The translations under genes and the position numbers were made by a program. Positions 1 through 10,310 of a stretch of 19,868 nt of DNA are shown piece by piece. Below the pieces are notes generated by a model, which was not told where the DNA came from, did not search any database, and worked only from the letters and a program-made list of their open reading frames with translations. Position 1 is the stretch's first letter. Each line of letters opens with the position of its first letter. The stretch is from Tieghemiomyces parasiticus. Taxonomy: Eukaryota > Kickxellomycota > Dimargaritomycetes > Dimargaritales > Dimargaritaceae. The stretch covers positions 1 to 19,868 of the forward strand of contig JANBPT010000891.1 of assembly GCA_027575765.1 (NCBI GenBank), written 5' to 3'.

Positions 1-402
1 AATACCCGTAAGCCCGAGCCGTATCGTCTCCGCCCGGCCACGCTGCAGACCATCCCCAACCTGGCCCCGCTGAGCCTGCCGTTGCCTCTGTGCGCCCGCG
101 ACGTTTCGCCCCTGGCCCTTCCCTCAGTGTCGCCCTTCTCTGGACTACCCGCGGCCCTGTCGACTACTGCGGCTCTCACCGCCTCTTCGCCTCGGCCCTC
201 CGTCACGACTACCACCACCACCACCACGGCGAGCACTTTCTCTGCCTGCTCCTCAACCACTGTCTCGACGGCCTCCTCCCCAGTGTTATCCCCCGTAAAC
301 ATGACCCCGCTGCCCTTTCCGTTGCCGTCGGCCACCGTCAAGCAGTCTCTGCCACCAGCTGCGGCGACCCTCACCCGTTGGGCGTATCAGTCGGCCTACT
401 AA
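1..402 (+). CDS. 3' end of an unidentified gene, Ser/Thr/Pro-rich tail (partial)
   Basis: Frame 1 is open from the first base to a TAA at 400-402, giving the last 133 residues of a protein whose start lies left of the window. The first 30 or so codons prefer G or C at the third position (AAG, CCC, GAG, CTG, CAG, ACC, ATC, AAC). The rest is low-complexity, rich in Ser, Thr, Ala, Pro and Leu, with eight Thr in a row at 205-228 encoded mostly by ACC. No domain, membrane helix or catalytic motif is visible, so no function can be given. A second frame (about 90-425) is also open and has C-rich wobble positions; it would encode a His-rich peptide. I prefer frame 1 because it is open to the window edge, whereas the other frame has a stop at 9-11. 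An intron that switches frames cannot be excluded. Confidence 0.55.
   Translation, partial: NTRKPEPYRLRPATLQTIPNLAPLSLPLPLCARDVSPLALPSVSPFSGLPAALSTTAALTASSPRPSVTTTTTTTTASTFSACSSTTVSTASSPVLSPVNMTPLPFPLPSATVKQSLPPAAATLTRWAYQSAY
205..228 (+). repeat. ACC-type trinucleotide run encoding eight Thr
   Basis: Five uninterrupted ACC codons are flanked by ACG and ACT codons inside the partial left-hand gene. A similar ACC run encodes seven Thr in the SGF73 gene at 17826-17846. Confidence 0.85.
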
Positions 403-1380
403 GCCTCCACCTTCATCTCCTCTAAACCATCCGCAATTTACTGTACAAAATCCCCCTCCACCTTAAACCCCACGGCCGACCCTGGCTCGGCGAACCTGAT
501 CCTATATAGTCCCATTATTATTTTTTGAACCCCATCTTGCATTATTTTTTTTTGACCCCGCCCTCCCCCTCTCGTCCTTTCCAACCCAACCTTCACTATG
601 TACTTTTTAACCCCCTCCTCCTCACCCTCACTGTTCTGACTACCCATCAGCCTCATTGTACGCTATGTCTCCCCTCTCTCCCGTCCAACTCAACCCGACT
701 TGTCGTTGGCCATGGCCTTTCTAGGTAGTTGTCATGCCATCCCAATACTCCCTGCCCCATGAACCCCCCCCATCCATCATTAAACTTGTAACCTATACAT
801 CACAGTCATCGATAGGGGTAGATTTCTTTGAGTGGATAGTTGCTGCCGTTCGCATGTAGACTGCAGGCAAATACGTATCTGGACCCCCCGAGGTCGCCTA
901 TCAAGAGCAACGACGGTATATTTTGCCCACCATAACCCCTCTTGGACCTATACGTAGCGAGCTGACCCTGTCTTAAGTTTACTGCGGAGCTTAAGCGTCC
1001 AGGTTATGGCGGGAAAAAGGGCTATAGTGCCAAGACGAACGGGGCTACAAAGTCCCTTCGTTATCCGACGAGGTTCAACCGCTTGAAGCCCTCTACCATT
1101 CCTATTAGACTTGTCCGGCCTCCGTTTTTCCCACCTAGCCTCTCCATATGCTGAGGGTGTCCAAGTCCACAGGGGAGGTAGATAGGGCGAAAGCTTAGAT
1201 GGCTTTTGGAAGGAGAGTGAGTAAGTGGGACGCTGTATTCCTAGTATCAGGCATGTCGCAGCATGGGAGAGGCAAACCCCTGAAGCGAGGGAATACTTAC
1301 ACGGCCACCTACTGCGCCCCTCATTGGTGGGTGTAACCGGGGTTCGTAATGAAAAGCGGGTAGGCCGGGTCCTCCCGCGC

Positions 1381-1394
1381 GCGTGTGTGTGTGT
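1381..1394. repeat. GT microsatellite, left arm of a 14-bp inverted repeat
   Basis: A (GT)n tract begins with GC. The 14 bases are the exact reverse complement of 1671-1684, an (AC)n tract ending in GC, 276 bases downstream. The symmetry probably follows from two unrelated simple repeats of complementary type. Confidence 0.7.
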
Positions 1395-1670
1395 GTGGGT
1401 GGGAAGTGTGGAGGCGGGGGTGGCGGCCAGGCGGCGCCGGAACGATGGGAGAAACAGTAACGAAGCTGGCCACAGTGACGACCACCATCACCAGTAGTAA
1501 GTCTAAATGCGACCTCTATGGACAATCCAAAAGTCTCTAAAGAGTCCCTTGTGAGGTGGCAAGCTTGGCCACTCATTTCTCCTCTATATACATACGCACA
1601 CTCTCTCCCAGTTGTATACACAGCCGTGGTATATAGGTGACCGACCTTTGAGCCACGTAGACGGTAAAAA

Positions 1671-1684
1671 ACACACACACACGC
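1671..1684. repeat. AC microsatellite, right arm of a 14-bp inverted repeat
   Basis: Six AC units followed by GC, preceded by an A-rich stretch. It is complementary to the GT tract at 1381-1394. Confidence 0.7.
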
Positions 1685-3221
1685 ATGTAGCAGCTGAATT
1701 GGCCCTCCAGTGTGGACCGGCGATATTGACGTCAACAACGTAGTGTGGAGATGGACCACAAAAATGCCCCGACGAAGTTGATTGATATATTGAAGCGTCC
1801 TATTGTCGCTGCGGTATAATTTTACTTCGGGCCCATTGTGTACTTTGCCGCTTACGCTCGCTCCGCACGTCTACCAACACTGCTAATTAGTTATTGTTTT
1901 TTGTCACTTTGCTGCCGCTATTTCGTTATGACTGGCTCAGCAGGCTTTAGGTGTTCGCCATTGGAGCTACAAGAGTGGACTTTAAGATGCGACAGAAGGG
2001 AAGGAGGGGCGGGGTAGAATGGCAGTCGATGTTGATGTATATCCCTCTCGGGGACCAGTAGAGAGGTAACGGAGGGAGGGGGAAGAGAGGCGGAATTGGA
2101 GGTGTAAAGGGATTCGCCAGGAGGTGACGGGATGAAGTGGGGGCAGACGGTGGGTTCAGCGGGAAGGTCGGCCGGGGGGGTCGGCATGTTGCCGACAGGC
2201 TAGCGTCAGGGAAGGGTGGGTAGGCTCGCGAAGCGCCTCGCAACTTGCTGGGCGTGTGAAGAGAGGAAACAAAAGCTCAATTGGCGAACTAGTAGCCATG
2301 TACCCAAGTTGGCCGTTTCATTGCGACAGGGACAGACAGAGGTAAGAGGGGGGAGGGTTTCCCAAGTGACATGTAGGCTTATACCTTGGGCTCAGGTCAA
2401 GGGCATTAGGTGGGATTCCTAGTATTTGTCCTTGTTCCAGCGGACACCCTCTCCTTATACTCATTGAATCCTGCCCCCACCGTTTAGTCCTACGCAGCGT
2501 TCACATTTGTTTCTCCTTCCTTTTCTTCTGCTAGTCCCCGTCTACTCAATGCCCTTGGCTTGATATCTCCTGAGATGGCGAATATGAGCTGGACCCGGCT
2601 TGTCGTTACCGTGGCCTGTAACTCCCTTTGGCTCTGATGCTAGCGTGGCCTATAACTATTACACTATCACACTACGAAGCAATGGGTGAGGATGAGGGGA
2701 GGGGGTGTGTGGGTAGGTTGGTGGGCGGGTGGAGGAGGTTAATACTCAAAGCGGCGGCCCACCCTCCCCGAGCTCAGGATACCCGGCTGACATTAGACTG
2801 GTACCTCCCGCCAGTCGACCGCTACCATCCCTCGCCACGACTTCTTGCTCAACGCCAATCGGCCCCCTCCCCTTGCCTACAGCCTTCCCTACTTCCCACC
2901 CCCGTTCAACACCGTTTTCACACCGCATGGTGGTTAGCTTCACCGTGTCTGATGAGGTACTCACTTAGGTGGCCTCTCATTGGTGAGCCTCCTCCCGTTA
3001 TTTAGGGGATTTCCGGTCACTTCCAAAAAAAAAAAACTGAACTCCCCCCCCATCTGCCGGGTCTCAACGACCACCTCACCTGCCCCTTTATTTATTTACT
3101 CAGCTAGCGTTTTTTTTTACTCCTAAGCCGTCCACCCCGCTACACGTGGAACCCCTCCCCCCTTACTTCTACATGGTACGTTCCTTCGTGGGTTCGGCAA
3201 AGTATCCCCCCTCCACTATCC

Positions 3222-3240
3222 GCCTATTTATTTATTTATT
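3222..3240. repeat. TTTA microsatellite
   Basis: About four tandem copies of a TTTA unit. A shorter tract of the same unit lies at 3087-3100, within the same pyrimidine-rich block. Confidence 0.7.
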
Positions 3241-4120
3241 GCACTAGCCATTCCTTCCAGGAAAGGCGGGCTTCGGAAAGGTGCTACAGCACCCGCCCAT
3301 CCGACCGCCCTACTCCCTAATATTCGATGTTGTACCTTTGGTCGTCCTCCTTCATATAAGCATGTGTATCACCTAGGAGGTACCGGCCTCTCAGTCTTCA
3401 TTATATTGCATAGCAGACTGCCGAGTACAACGATCTGCTCACCCAGTTCTATGCATATTCAAGGTTAAAAAACATGTCGCTCTGTCCCGAGTGCGTGCAG
3501 GCTTGTTGTACACCGCACCTCTCCACTCCGACGAGCAGTTAATAGCCATCTGTGCAACCTCAGTGGGACAGTTTATTACATATATTTATCTATTTTTCGT
3601 CACATCGGTCGCTACTTATCTATTACGATGGCGGACGAGTCTCCGTACAACGGTGCCACTCAATATAGAGGGAGGGGGTGGGGCTTAATCGTCCGCACAT
3701 AACTGCGAGCATGGCGAATACATATACCAACCGGCGCCAAGGCTAGCTCATTAGGATAGACTTTAGGGGTGGAAACATGGCTCTTAAGACTCGATGGACT
3801 GATCTAATAGGGAGCGGGGAGGGCGGCCTCCGCTGCGCTCCTAAGTAGGCGCCGGAATGTCGCTCAATGACACAGACGATAAAGCATGTTCTGGTGGCTC
3901 TAGTGCTGTCGGGTCTCTGCCCTTCCTCATCTCTATCCCGCCTGTTTCCCCCCCCCAAGCAGCCAATGTCTACTAACCCCACCCATCCGTCGTCCTACCC
4001 GCACCGGTTCGTCACCGTTTTGATCGCTTATCGAGGGGATAGGACGGGAACGGTGTTATACATTTCCCGATACGAGTCGGCCGATATATTTACCGGTGGA
4101 ATTGGCGTATTCACTTTCTG

Positions 4121-4139
4121 ACCAACCAACCAACCAACC
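4121..4139. repeat. ACCA tetranucleotide tandem repeat
   Basis: Nearly five perfect copies of ACCA, followed by G and a run of eight A. It lies at the change from a mixed to a purine-rich block. Confidence 0.85.
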
Positions 4140-4740
4140 GAAAAAAAACCACCAAAACGTTTAGGATGGCCTGCTCGCTTGCGAGAGACTAAAGGGACGA
4201 CGGGGTGGGAGGTATAGTGTGTACATGTTAAGTGAAGAGCACGTCCAGGAGGGGAAGGGGCCCACATAATTAGAATGGGCGGGTGGTGACCCGCTCTGAA
4301 TGGCATCCCTCAGCCTCGCCCGGTGCGGCTGATTATTGTGAGCGAGTGACGCAATGGGACAGAGATCTAGGGTGGCCAAAGAGAGAAAAAGGTGAGATGT
4401 GCCCGATATGTAGGTAGTGGGAAGGGATAGGAAGGCCGCCAAATGTCTGCCAGCCGGATTGTCGTTTATCTTGTTTTCACCACTTGCTTTTCCGTCTCTC
4501 TCTCTCTCTCGCTCGTCTTCCCTTTGCTATTCGCTTATCCCCGTCCTACCCCTTAAAATCAGGGTCGCGGTATCCCTTCCATACTGTAGGTACCCTGACG
4601 GCCCTCGACAAGGGCCGAGTAAGCCCCTTTGATCGTCCAGTGTCCCCCCCTCTCCCATCTCTTCTCTTCATCAAGGGATTAACCGGCCATCTAGCGTGTC
4701 AACTCGGTGTAGAAGCGATGATTGTCGCGATATGAGTAAA

Positions 4741-7110
4741 GACGAGAGTGAATAAGAATCGGGTAGAAGGTCTCTAGATATAGAAAAGTAAGAGACGAAG
4801 TAAATGGTCCCGATAGCGTTGGGTTCATGGAGAAGGGGATCCGACACGCCCCTCCCAATCCCCAGCGGCCACTACGACTCTTGTAGCCCTTAGCGATTAA
4901 TATATATATATATATATATTAACCTCATATTCACCGTTTATCCCTGTCTCCGAACGGCATGGTAGGTGTGACCCTCAAATCATGGGCTGGTCGGATCTTT
5001 CAAGGGTAGGAGGGGAAGGGTTAACAGCAAGCAAAATCGAAGTGATGGCCCTTCCAGCGGGAATTAGCCCATAGTGGTAAGGCCGAAGGAAGAAGGTGAG
5101 GGTAACCGGCCGTTTAGGGTAGGAGAGAACAGCAGCGACTAGGGGAGGGGGGCCGGTTGAACTGGGGTCCGGAAGGTTGTTTTTTTCGAATGCTCAGAGA
5201 CCCAACACGCCTTGGCAAGGAGCCAGTGGATGATGAACGGTGCGACGAATTACCCTTCCGTTGTTCGGTTTAACATCTTAACGGTACCGGTCAAGCCCTC
5301 CACTGGGGCAATCTAGATGGATATAAGGCCAGGTAATAGTCCACCTTCGGTCCTCATTTGTTTATACCGTGCTAATGAACTGCACGCTGATGTACTAATT
5401 TTGACGCACCTGGCTGGTATTCCACGGGGATTTTCTCCACCTGCGAGCACATGGGGAGGGAGAGAACGAAGGGGAGCGAGGTGAAGGGGGGAGGGAAGAG
5501 AGAGGAAGAGGAATGCAGCCGTGCCTTCATAGCTAGTGTTGGCGACCATCACTGTTGGAGCCACCAAGTTTACTCCTTTCCCTTTCAACTGGAATCATCA
5601 CGCCGGGCAACTCGGAGGGCTCTAATCCCGTCGGTTTTGATTGTCCTCTCCTATCGTTTGGGGCTCTTGTGTGCTCGAATGAAAAATACACTTACTTGTG
5701 AACCCCGCTAGACCAAGGTGCCGACACATTCAATGGGTACGGGCCTCAGTGTTGTCCGGTCGGCAACCAAGTTAATCGAAGAGATTCCTCACCGCTACCT
5801 ACACCCCCCCCCTCTGTTTCTCCCCCTCCCCTTCTGTGGGTGCGTGCGATCTTTTAATTTACAATCATGTACCACTGGGAGGATCCTTGTCGGTTGTAGC
5901 ATGCTTATCATCAATTTATTCGGGACTGTGAATGTAAGACGAGGGCCGTTTACCCGAAATGAATAATCGTCGACATATTATTGGGCAAATTTTTTCTTAT
6001 AAAAATATATTATGGAATCTGGCGCGAGAGACTGAGAGGCGGAACAGGCAGCCGGACCTTTCGTGGCTGAATAGCCTCAGCTAGACTCGGCTGGCATTTT
6101 GTGCATCTCGTTGTGTAGACTACGCTTACTATGCAGTTTTCCGCAGCCCCTTCCCACTAGTAACCACTCGGCTTCTTCAAATTTTTCATTGTCTCCGTTC
6201 CAATGGGTAGGGTCCGTAGAACCTCGAATGCCACCCCCTCCCCTCATATGCCCTCGAGGCCTACCAACGGCCAATGTGCGATCTAACTTGGTAGCCGTAT
6301 GCATAGCAGACATACCGCGCCATGAACTGATTACATATCTGGTAAGGTTAGATAAGGAGGGAGGTGTAGGGAGATACTGGGGGCGTGCGCTTGCCTCCTT
6401 CCTGTCTGGAATGACTGGCCCCGGCTTACAGCTGAGGACAGCGATAGCCGTACACGGACGTGGGTACTGGTACTAAGGAGCTAGATCAACCACCATTTTA
6501 CCATATCCTATATGCTGACTGCACAAGTCGTTGTCAGTAAATGCAGAGATGCGTGGTACATCAGCCTTACTCCCTCTCTCTCTTTCTAACCTTTCCCGAT
6601 TACCCGGAAGGTATGGGCGAGATGTGCCATGCTGGGGTTCCCAAGCCTTGCAGCTTTTGAACCCAAATCTATTGGTCGATGTGAGGTGTTTTCCGCGATA
6701 AATTATTAGCAGCCATGACGAGTCGAGGTGATTTCGGAAGGTATGGGTTATATGTACTGAAGCGTTGCCACATCGTCTCGACGATTGACAGGGTTGTCAG
6801 GAAGAGATGCGCTGACCTAAACGCAGTTTAGGCCCCGTTCAAGGAAAATGCTGTGAAAACGCTAACCCCCTTCTCATCGATTAAGGAATGCAACAATCCG
6901 AAGTAACCGGTAAGAGGGCGATGAAGCCGAACAGCACAAGGTTAATTCAGAATTGCAGTGAGATAACCGTGCATACTTAGGGTCAATCCCCCCGTTTTCA
7001 TTCTGTATTGTGTTAAGTATGCTGATGGATGGCCCTTCAGCTAATGAATGGGCTGCATGCTTCGCAATAGTAGTTCATAACCGCTAGTCTGGTGCGAAAT
7101 GCACACAGGC
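4741..7110. other. Gene-free stretch, purine-rich then pyrimidine-rich
   Basis: Bases 4741-5520 are purine-rich on the plus strand, reaching 53 of 60 at 5461-5520. After about 5560 pyrimidines dominate again up to roughly 6240, including a run of nine C at 5804-5812. Bases 6480-7110 are balanced. They hold a 13-base direct repeat (6605 and 6735) and a 7-bp hairpin at 6816-6832 that is within chance. No coding frame with consistent codon bias and no RNA gene was recognised. Confidence 0.5.
4897..4922. repeat. AT-repeat palindrome
   Basis: A (TA)n tract capped by TTAA on each side makes a perfect 26-base palindrome that could extrude as a cruciform. It sits in otherwise moderate-GC sequence, between a balanced and a purine-rich stretch. 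Confidence 0.85.
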
Positions 7111-10100
7111 GTACCTAAGCATACTGATCAGCTGGCGCACTCTTACCACCTCTGTCCCTTACTTCCTCCTTCCACATTGGCCGTCGAGACCTAGTAGGCA
7201 CCTCCTTGTACGCTTGAGTACTAACAGGCGTGGAAAGCTGCACCACCTTCATCGATGGCGGTAGTTGCTCAATACCCCCTTCATTCGCCACCTTTCCTGT
7301 CAAGCCAACCCACGCCCGTTTCGCAGGGCCATATGAGCAGAAAGGAAAAAGCGCGAATCCGCCAACGCTAAATACATCTACATCAATTGACAGTAGCAGG
7401 GGTGTTTTGCAGAAAAAGAAGTGGGTAACCCCAACACTAGGAAGGAATAAAATCTTTCCACTTGTCCATCCCTCGAGGCCTTCGCTACCTCGGCTAAATT
7501 CACATCTACATACCACGCCGACTTACCGACTTACGCTTTTATTCTTACTATTATTGAGATGCGCCTTAACTCTTTTTCGAGTGCGATTGTAGGCCTCGTT
7601 CGTAGCCAGAAGGTCGGGTTCCCAACCGAGGATCCCGTTCATTTCTTACTCCCGATTAGGAAGTGGCTGGGCTTCAATTTTCCAACTCTTCCGGTCACCA
7701 GCCTTGATGATTTTGACCACCCCCTTACCTTCCCCACCCACCACTTGGTGTCAGTGGATTCAACGGCGCAGCTCTAGGCCGTGAGCAGGGGATAGCATGC
7801 TAATTTTTGCAGGGTTGCTCAGTAGAGGGCGTGCTGGTGGAATACGGCTGCATCGCGTGGAGCTTCCGAGTTGACCCGAACGTTAAGGCAGGGGCACCTT
7901 TGAACGATAAACGCATACGCAGAGAAAAAACAACAATAACATAAAGATACCCCGAGCACCTTACAAGTTCCGATACGCGCTTTCTCACTCGCCGACCATT
8001 TGTCTGCTAACGGCGGTTGGGCCCGTTTGTTGCGCACTAAGCCTCCCCCCGCCTCCCAGCCCTCTTCCCCTATATTCCTTCTAAATGGACCATTGGCCTA
8101 CCAACACCATATTTATCCTTTTGTTGGCGAAGCAGCGGGCACTACACTGCCCGGCGAAATCCATTGCGGAAAACTCTGAGCAAATATAACCCGAAAAGGT
8201 AAACCATGTCCGGCATATACCATGAGAGACTTACCCGACGCGGCCGCCTTTTAAATCCGCCGTTTGACTAGAGCAACCACGGATTGCTGCGGGGAATAGC
8301 GGTAGGGTTGAGGTGGGAACCCGCTACTATACAGGATGCCGTTTAACTACGGCAATGGGGTGGGGATGGGTGGCGTAACCAGGTTGGTGTGTGGAGAGGG
8401 AGTGGAGATGTACAAACTAGGAAGCAGCAAAATGAAGGTTAAGAGAGAGAGAGACATGGGAGGGGGAAGGGGTGATGTGGGGTTGTAAGGATAAGCGGGA
8501 AGGTGTACCGTACCGAACACGCTTCACCCGGCACGCAAGAGTACGCCTTCGCTCAGAAGGGTCGGACGGGAGGAGTTGGCCATCCCTCTCCCCAACCGTT
8601 TTCCTAAAAAGAAACACACACAGCAAGCTGGACGTAAAACTCCTGGGGTGAGAGGCGACCAGAAGTTGAATGGCGGAGAAGGGGGGGAGTAGCAGTTGTG
8701 AGTCGTGGAGTGCGGGGTATACGAGCGTGGTAAGATTTGGCTGGTTGGAAAATAATGCGGCGCTGGGCAACACAGGATTTACAGCCACATCCACCCCTCC
8801 TCATTCCTCCCCCAGTTTTTTCGAATTGCAAGATTGGGATGCTCGAGCTCCACCCCACACTGTTATCCCTCCCCAAAATTAGGCCGTATGGTTAGAAGCA
8901 AGAGGATGGGTGGGGGTAAACACGCCAATTTTCAGCTGCGTTTCCATGACCCTGCTTCGCCACCCTCTCCCACTTCTCTGTTCACTTTCCTGCATTACCA
9001 GTACAGGCTTCACACCTCCCGCCTCCCTCCGCATTTATTATTACTATTTTCATACCTATCGCATCGTATTGTTTACTGGAAAAATTATACTGCCTTCGGA
9101 CGAGATGGTGGTCGATGCGCGAACTGACCATGTTCCCGGCTAGGTTTTGGTATCGAAGGACCGCTATGAAGAGAAGGCTCTGCATTCCAAGCCGATGCAC
9201 ACTCGCCCTCCTAGCCCTTTCCACTCTCCTGGTTTCGCCCATGCCCAAGTCTCCTCGGCCGACGCAACCCTACCGGTCTACCTTCTTGTCAACGTAGTTT
9301 CCTACTTCCCGATTCCTACTGCATTAACCTGCCGTTATCTTGGTTTGAGAGCCCAGACCACCCGGTCGGCTTACCTGTTTAGGTGTAGGGCCCTGGCCAT
9401 TTTAAGACCGGAGAGGCGCAGTGCGGAGTGTAGAATTCGCTGGAACTCGGCGGACACTTTAAACTAATGTGACCAGTGCTCGGCGGTCGCAATAGTTCGA
9501 CTGGTGCCTACTCTGACATGGCGGTGGGTAGTTCACGTACTTCCTTGACCCTAGAGCGTATGCTGTATTAAGGGGGAGAGGGAGGCAGAGTTTAGTTTAA
9601 CCCAAGATGAAGCCCTGGGTGTACTTGTAAACCCCCCCCCCGTCCCAACAAATCGGCCGAAATCGTTCACCCGAAAGCCCTGCTGCACATCTAATACTGA
9701 CTTAATATAAACCTCGGGATTTCATTGGTGCTATTGCAGGCGGGCACGGATGGTGTACCCGCAACCTGCCAGGTCAACTCAGGCGATGGGAGAAGTTGTA
9801 CAGGTGAGGGCGTAAGTCGGGCTTGAAGCCACCCGCCTACTCTTTCCTTCTTCCCCCCTAGAAAAAACCATAATTCATCGGCCAGTCTCCCACCCCCCAG
9901 ACGGGCATCGCCACTTGCTCATACCGCCCATATACGGCCGTTGGTTCATGACCATCCCTCTCGCATGATTATCCAATCCCTCTTATATACCATCTTATTG
10001 CTCAACCCAACAGCAATTTAGCCAAATATGTCCGATGTAAAAAGAGGGTAGGCGATAAAAAGGGCTGACGGGGAAGGTGAGAAAAAAGACGCGGGCGATA

Positions 10101-10310
10101 AAGGTGTTAGCCACGCGGTTTATCCGTATCATGGTTCTTTAGGGACAGCAAGGGGAGGGGGGGGGTTGAATAGCACCATGGTGCCCCGCTTTCGATAGGT
10201 AGATCCGATCCCCGTTTGCAACTGTCAAGGTCTGCGCCAGAATCGCCGTCTCTTACCGTTTACTTGTCCGCCTGGAATCAGTGTAAGGGCCGCCCACTCT
10301 GCCTATTATA
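7111..10310. other. Gene-free stretch with strand-asymmetric blocks
   Basis: Bases 7140-7780 are pyrimidine-rich, 8290-8720 purine-rich (47 of 60 at 8401-8460), 8770-9300 pyrimidine-rich (47 of 60 at 8941-9000) and 9840-10020 pyrimidine-rich. Open frames of 60-133 codons occur on both strands over the same bases. None has a recognisable motif, a steady wobble bias or a convincing splice pattern. Homopolymer runs of 10 C (9632-9641) and 9 G (10157-10165) are present. Confidence 0.5.

Larger units (their letters stand above)
403..1900. other. Non-coding flank with microsatellites, no gene seen
   Basis: After the stop of the left gene, 403-780 is strongly pyrimidine-rich on the plus strand; by hand count 47 of 60 bases at 541-600 are C or T. 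This may be 3' untranslated or intergenic sequence. I see no AATAAA signal in it. From 820 to 1900 the composition is mixed. An open frame of 170 codons (1247-1759, minus) crosses a GT run and Pro codons made by a simple repeat, and resembles no protein I know. No tRNA, rRNA or snRNA signature was found. Confidence 0.5.
1901..4740. other. Gene-free stretch of alternating purine- and pyrimidine-rich blocks
   Basis: Bases 1970-2360 are purine-rich (44 of 60 at 2041-2100). Bases 2500-3330 are pyrimidine-rich (43 of 60 at 2821-2880) and contain a run of 12 A at 3025-3036 and two TTTA-type microsatellites. Bases 4190-4440 turn purine-rich and 4450-4680 pyrimidine-rich, with a TC run near 4495-4510. 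Open frames are all below about 125 codons, overlap on both strands and show no domain. I see no gene. Confidence 0.5.

Noticed and set aside
90..425. His-rich reading frame overlapping the left-hand gene
   Set aside because: It has a stop at 9-11, whereas frame 1 is open to the edge with good codon use at its start. Kept only as an alternative.
1247..1759. 170-codon open frame on the minus strand, the longest in the gene-free part
   Set aside because: It crosses GT/CA microsatellites and a Pro run made by simple sequence, has no domain or codon bias, and one frame of about this length is near chance expectation for six frames of 20 kb.
1925..1975. tRNA A-box-like sequence (TGGCTCAGCAGG)
   Set aside because: No matching B box (GGTTCGANNCC) and no acceptor stem around it.
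6816..6832. 7-bp hairpin with 3-base loop
   Set aside because: Stems of this length are expected by chance in 20 kb.
7115..7777. Overlapping open frames of 133, 120 and 72 codons
   Set aside because: They lie on both strands of one pyrimidine-rich block, where stops are rarer, and none has wobble bias or a motif.
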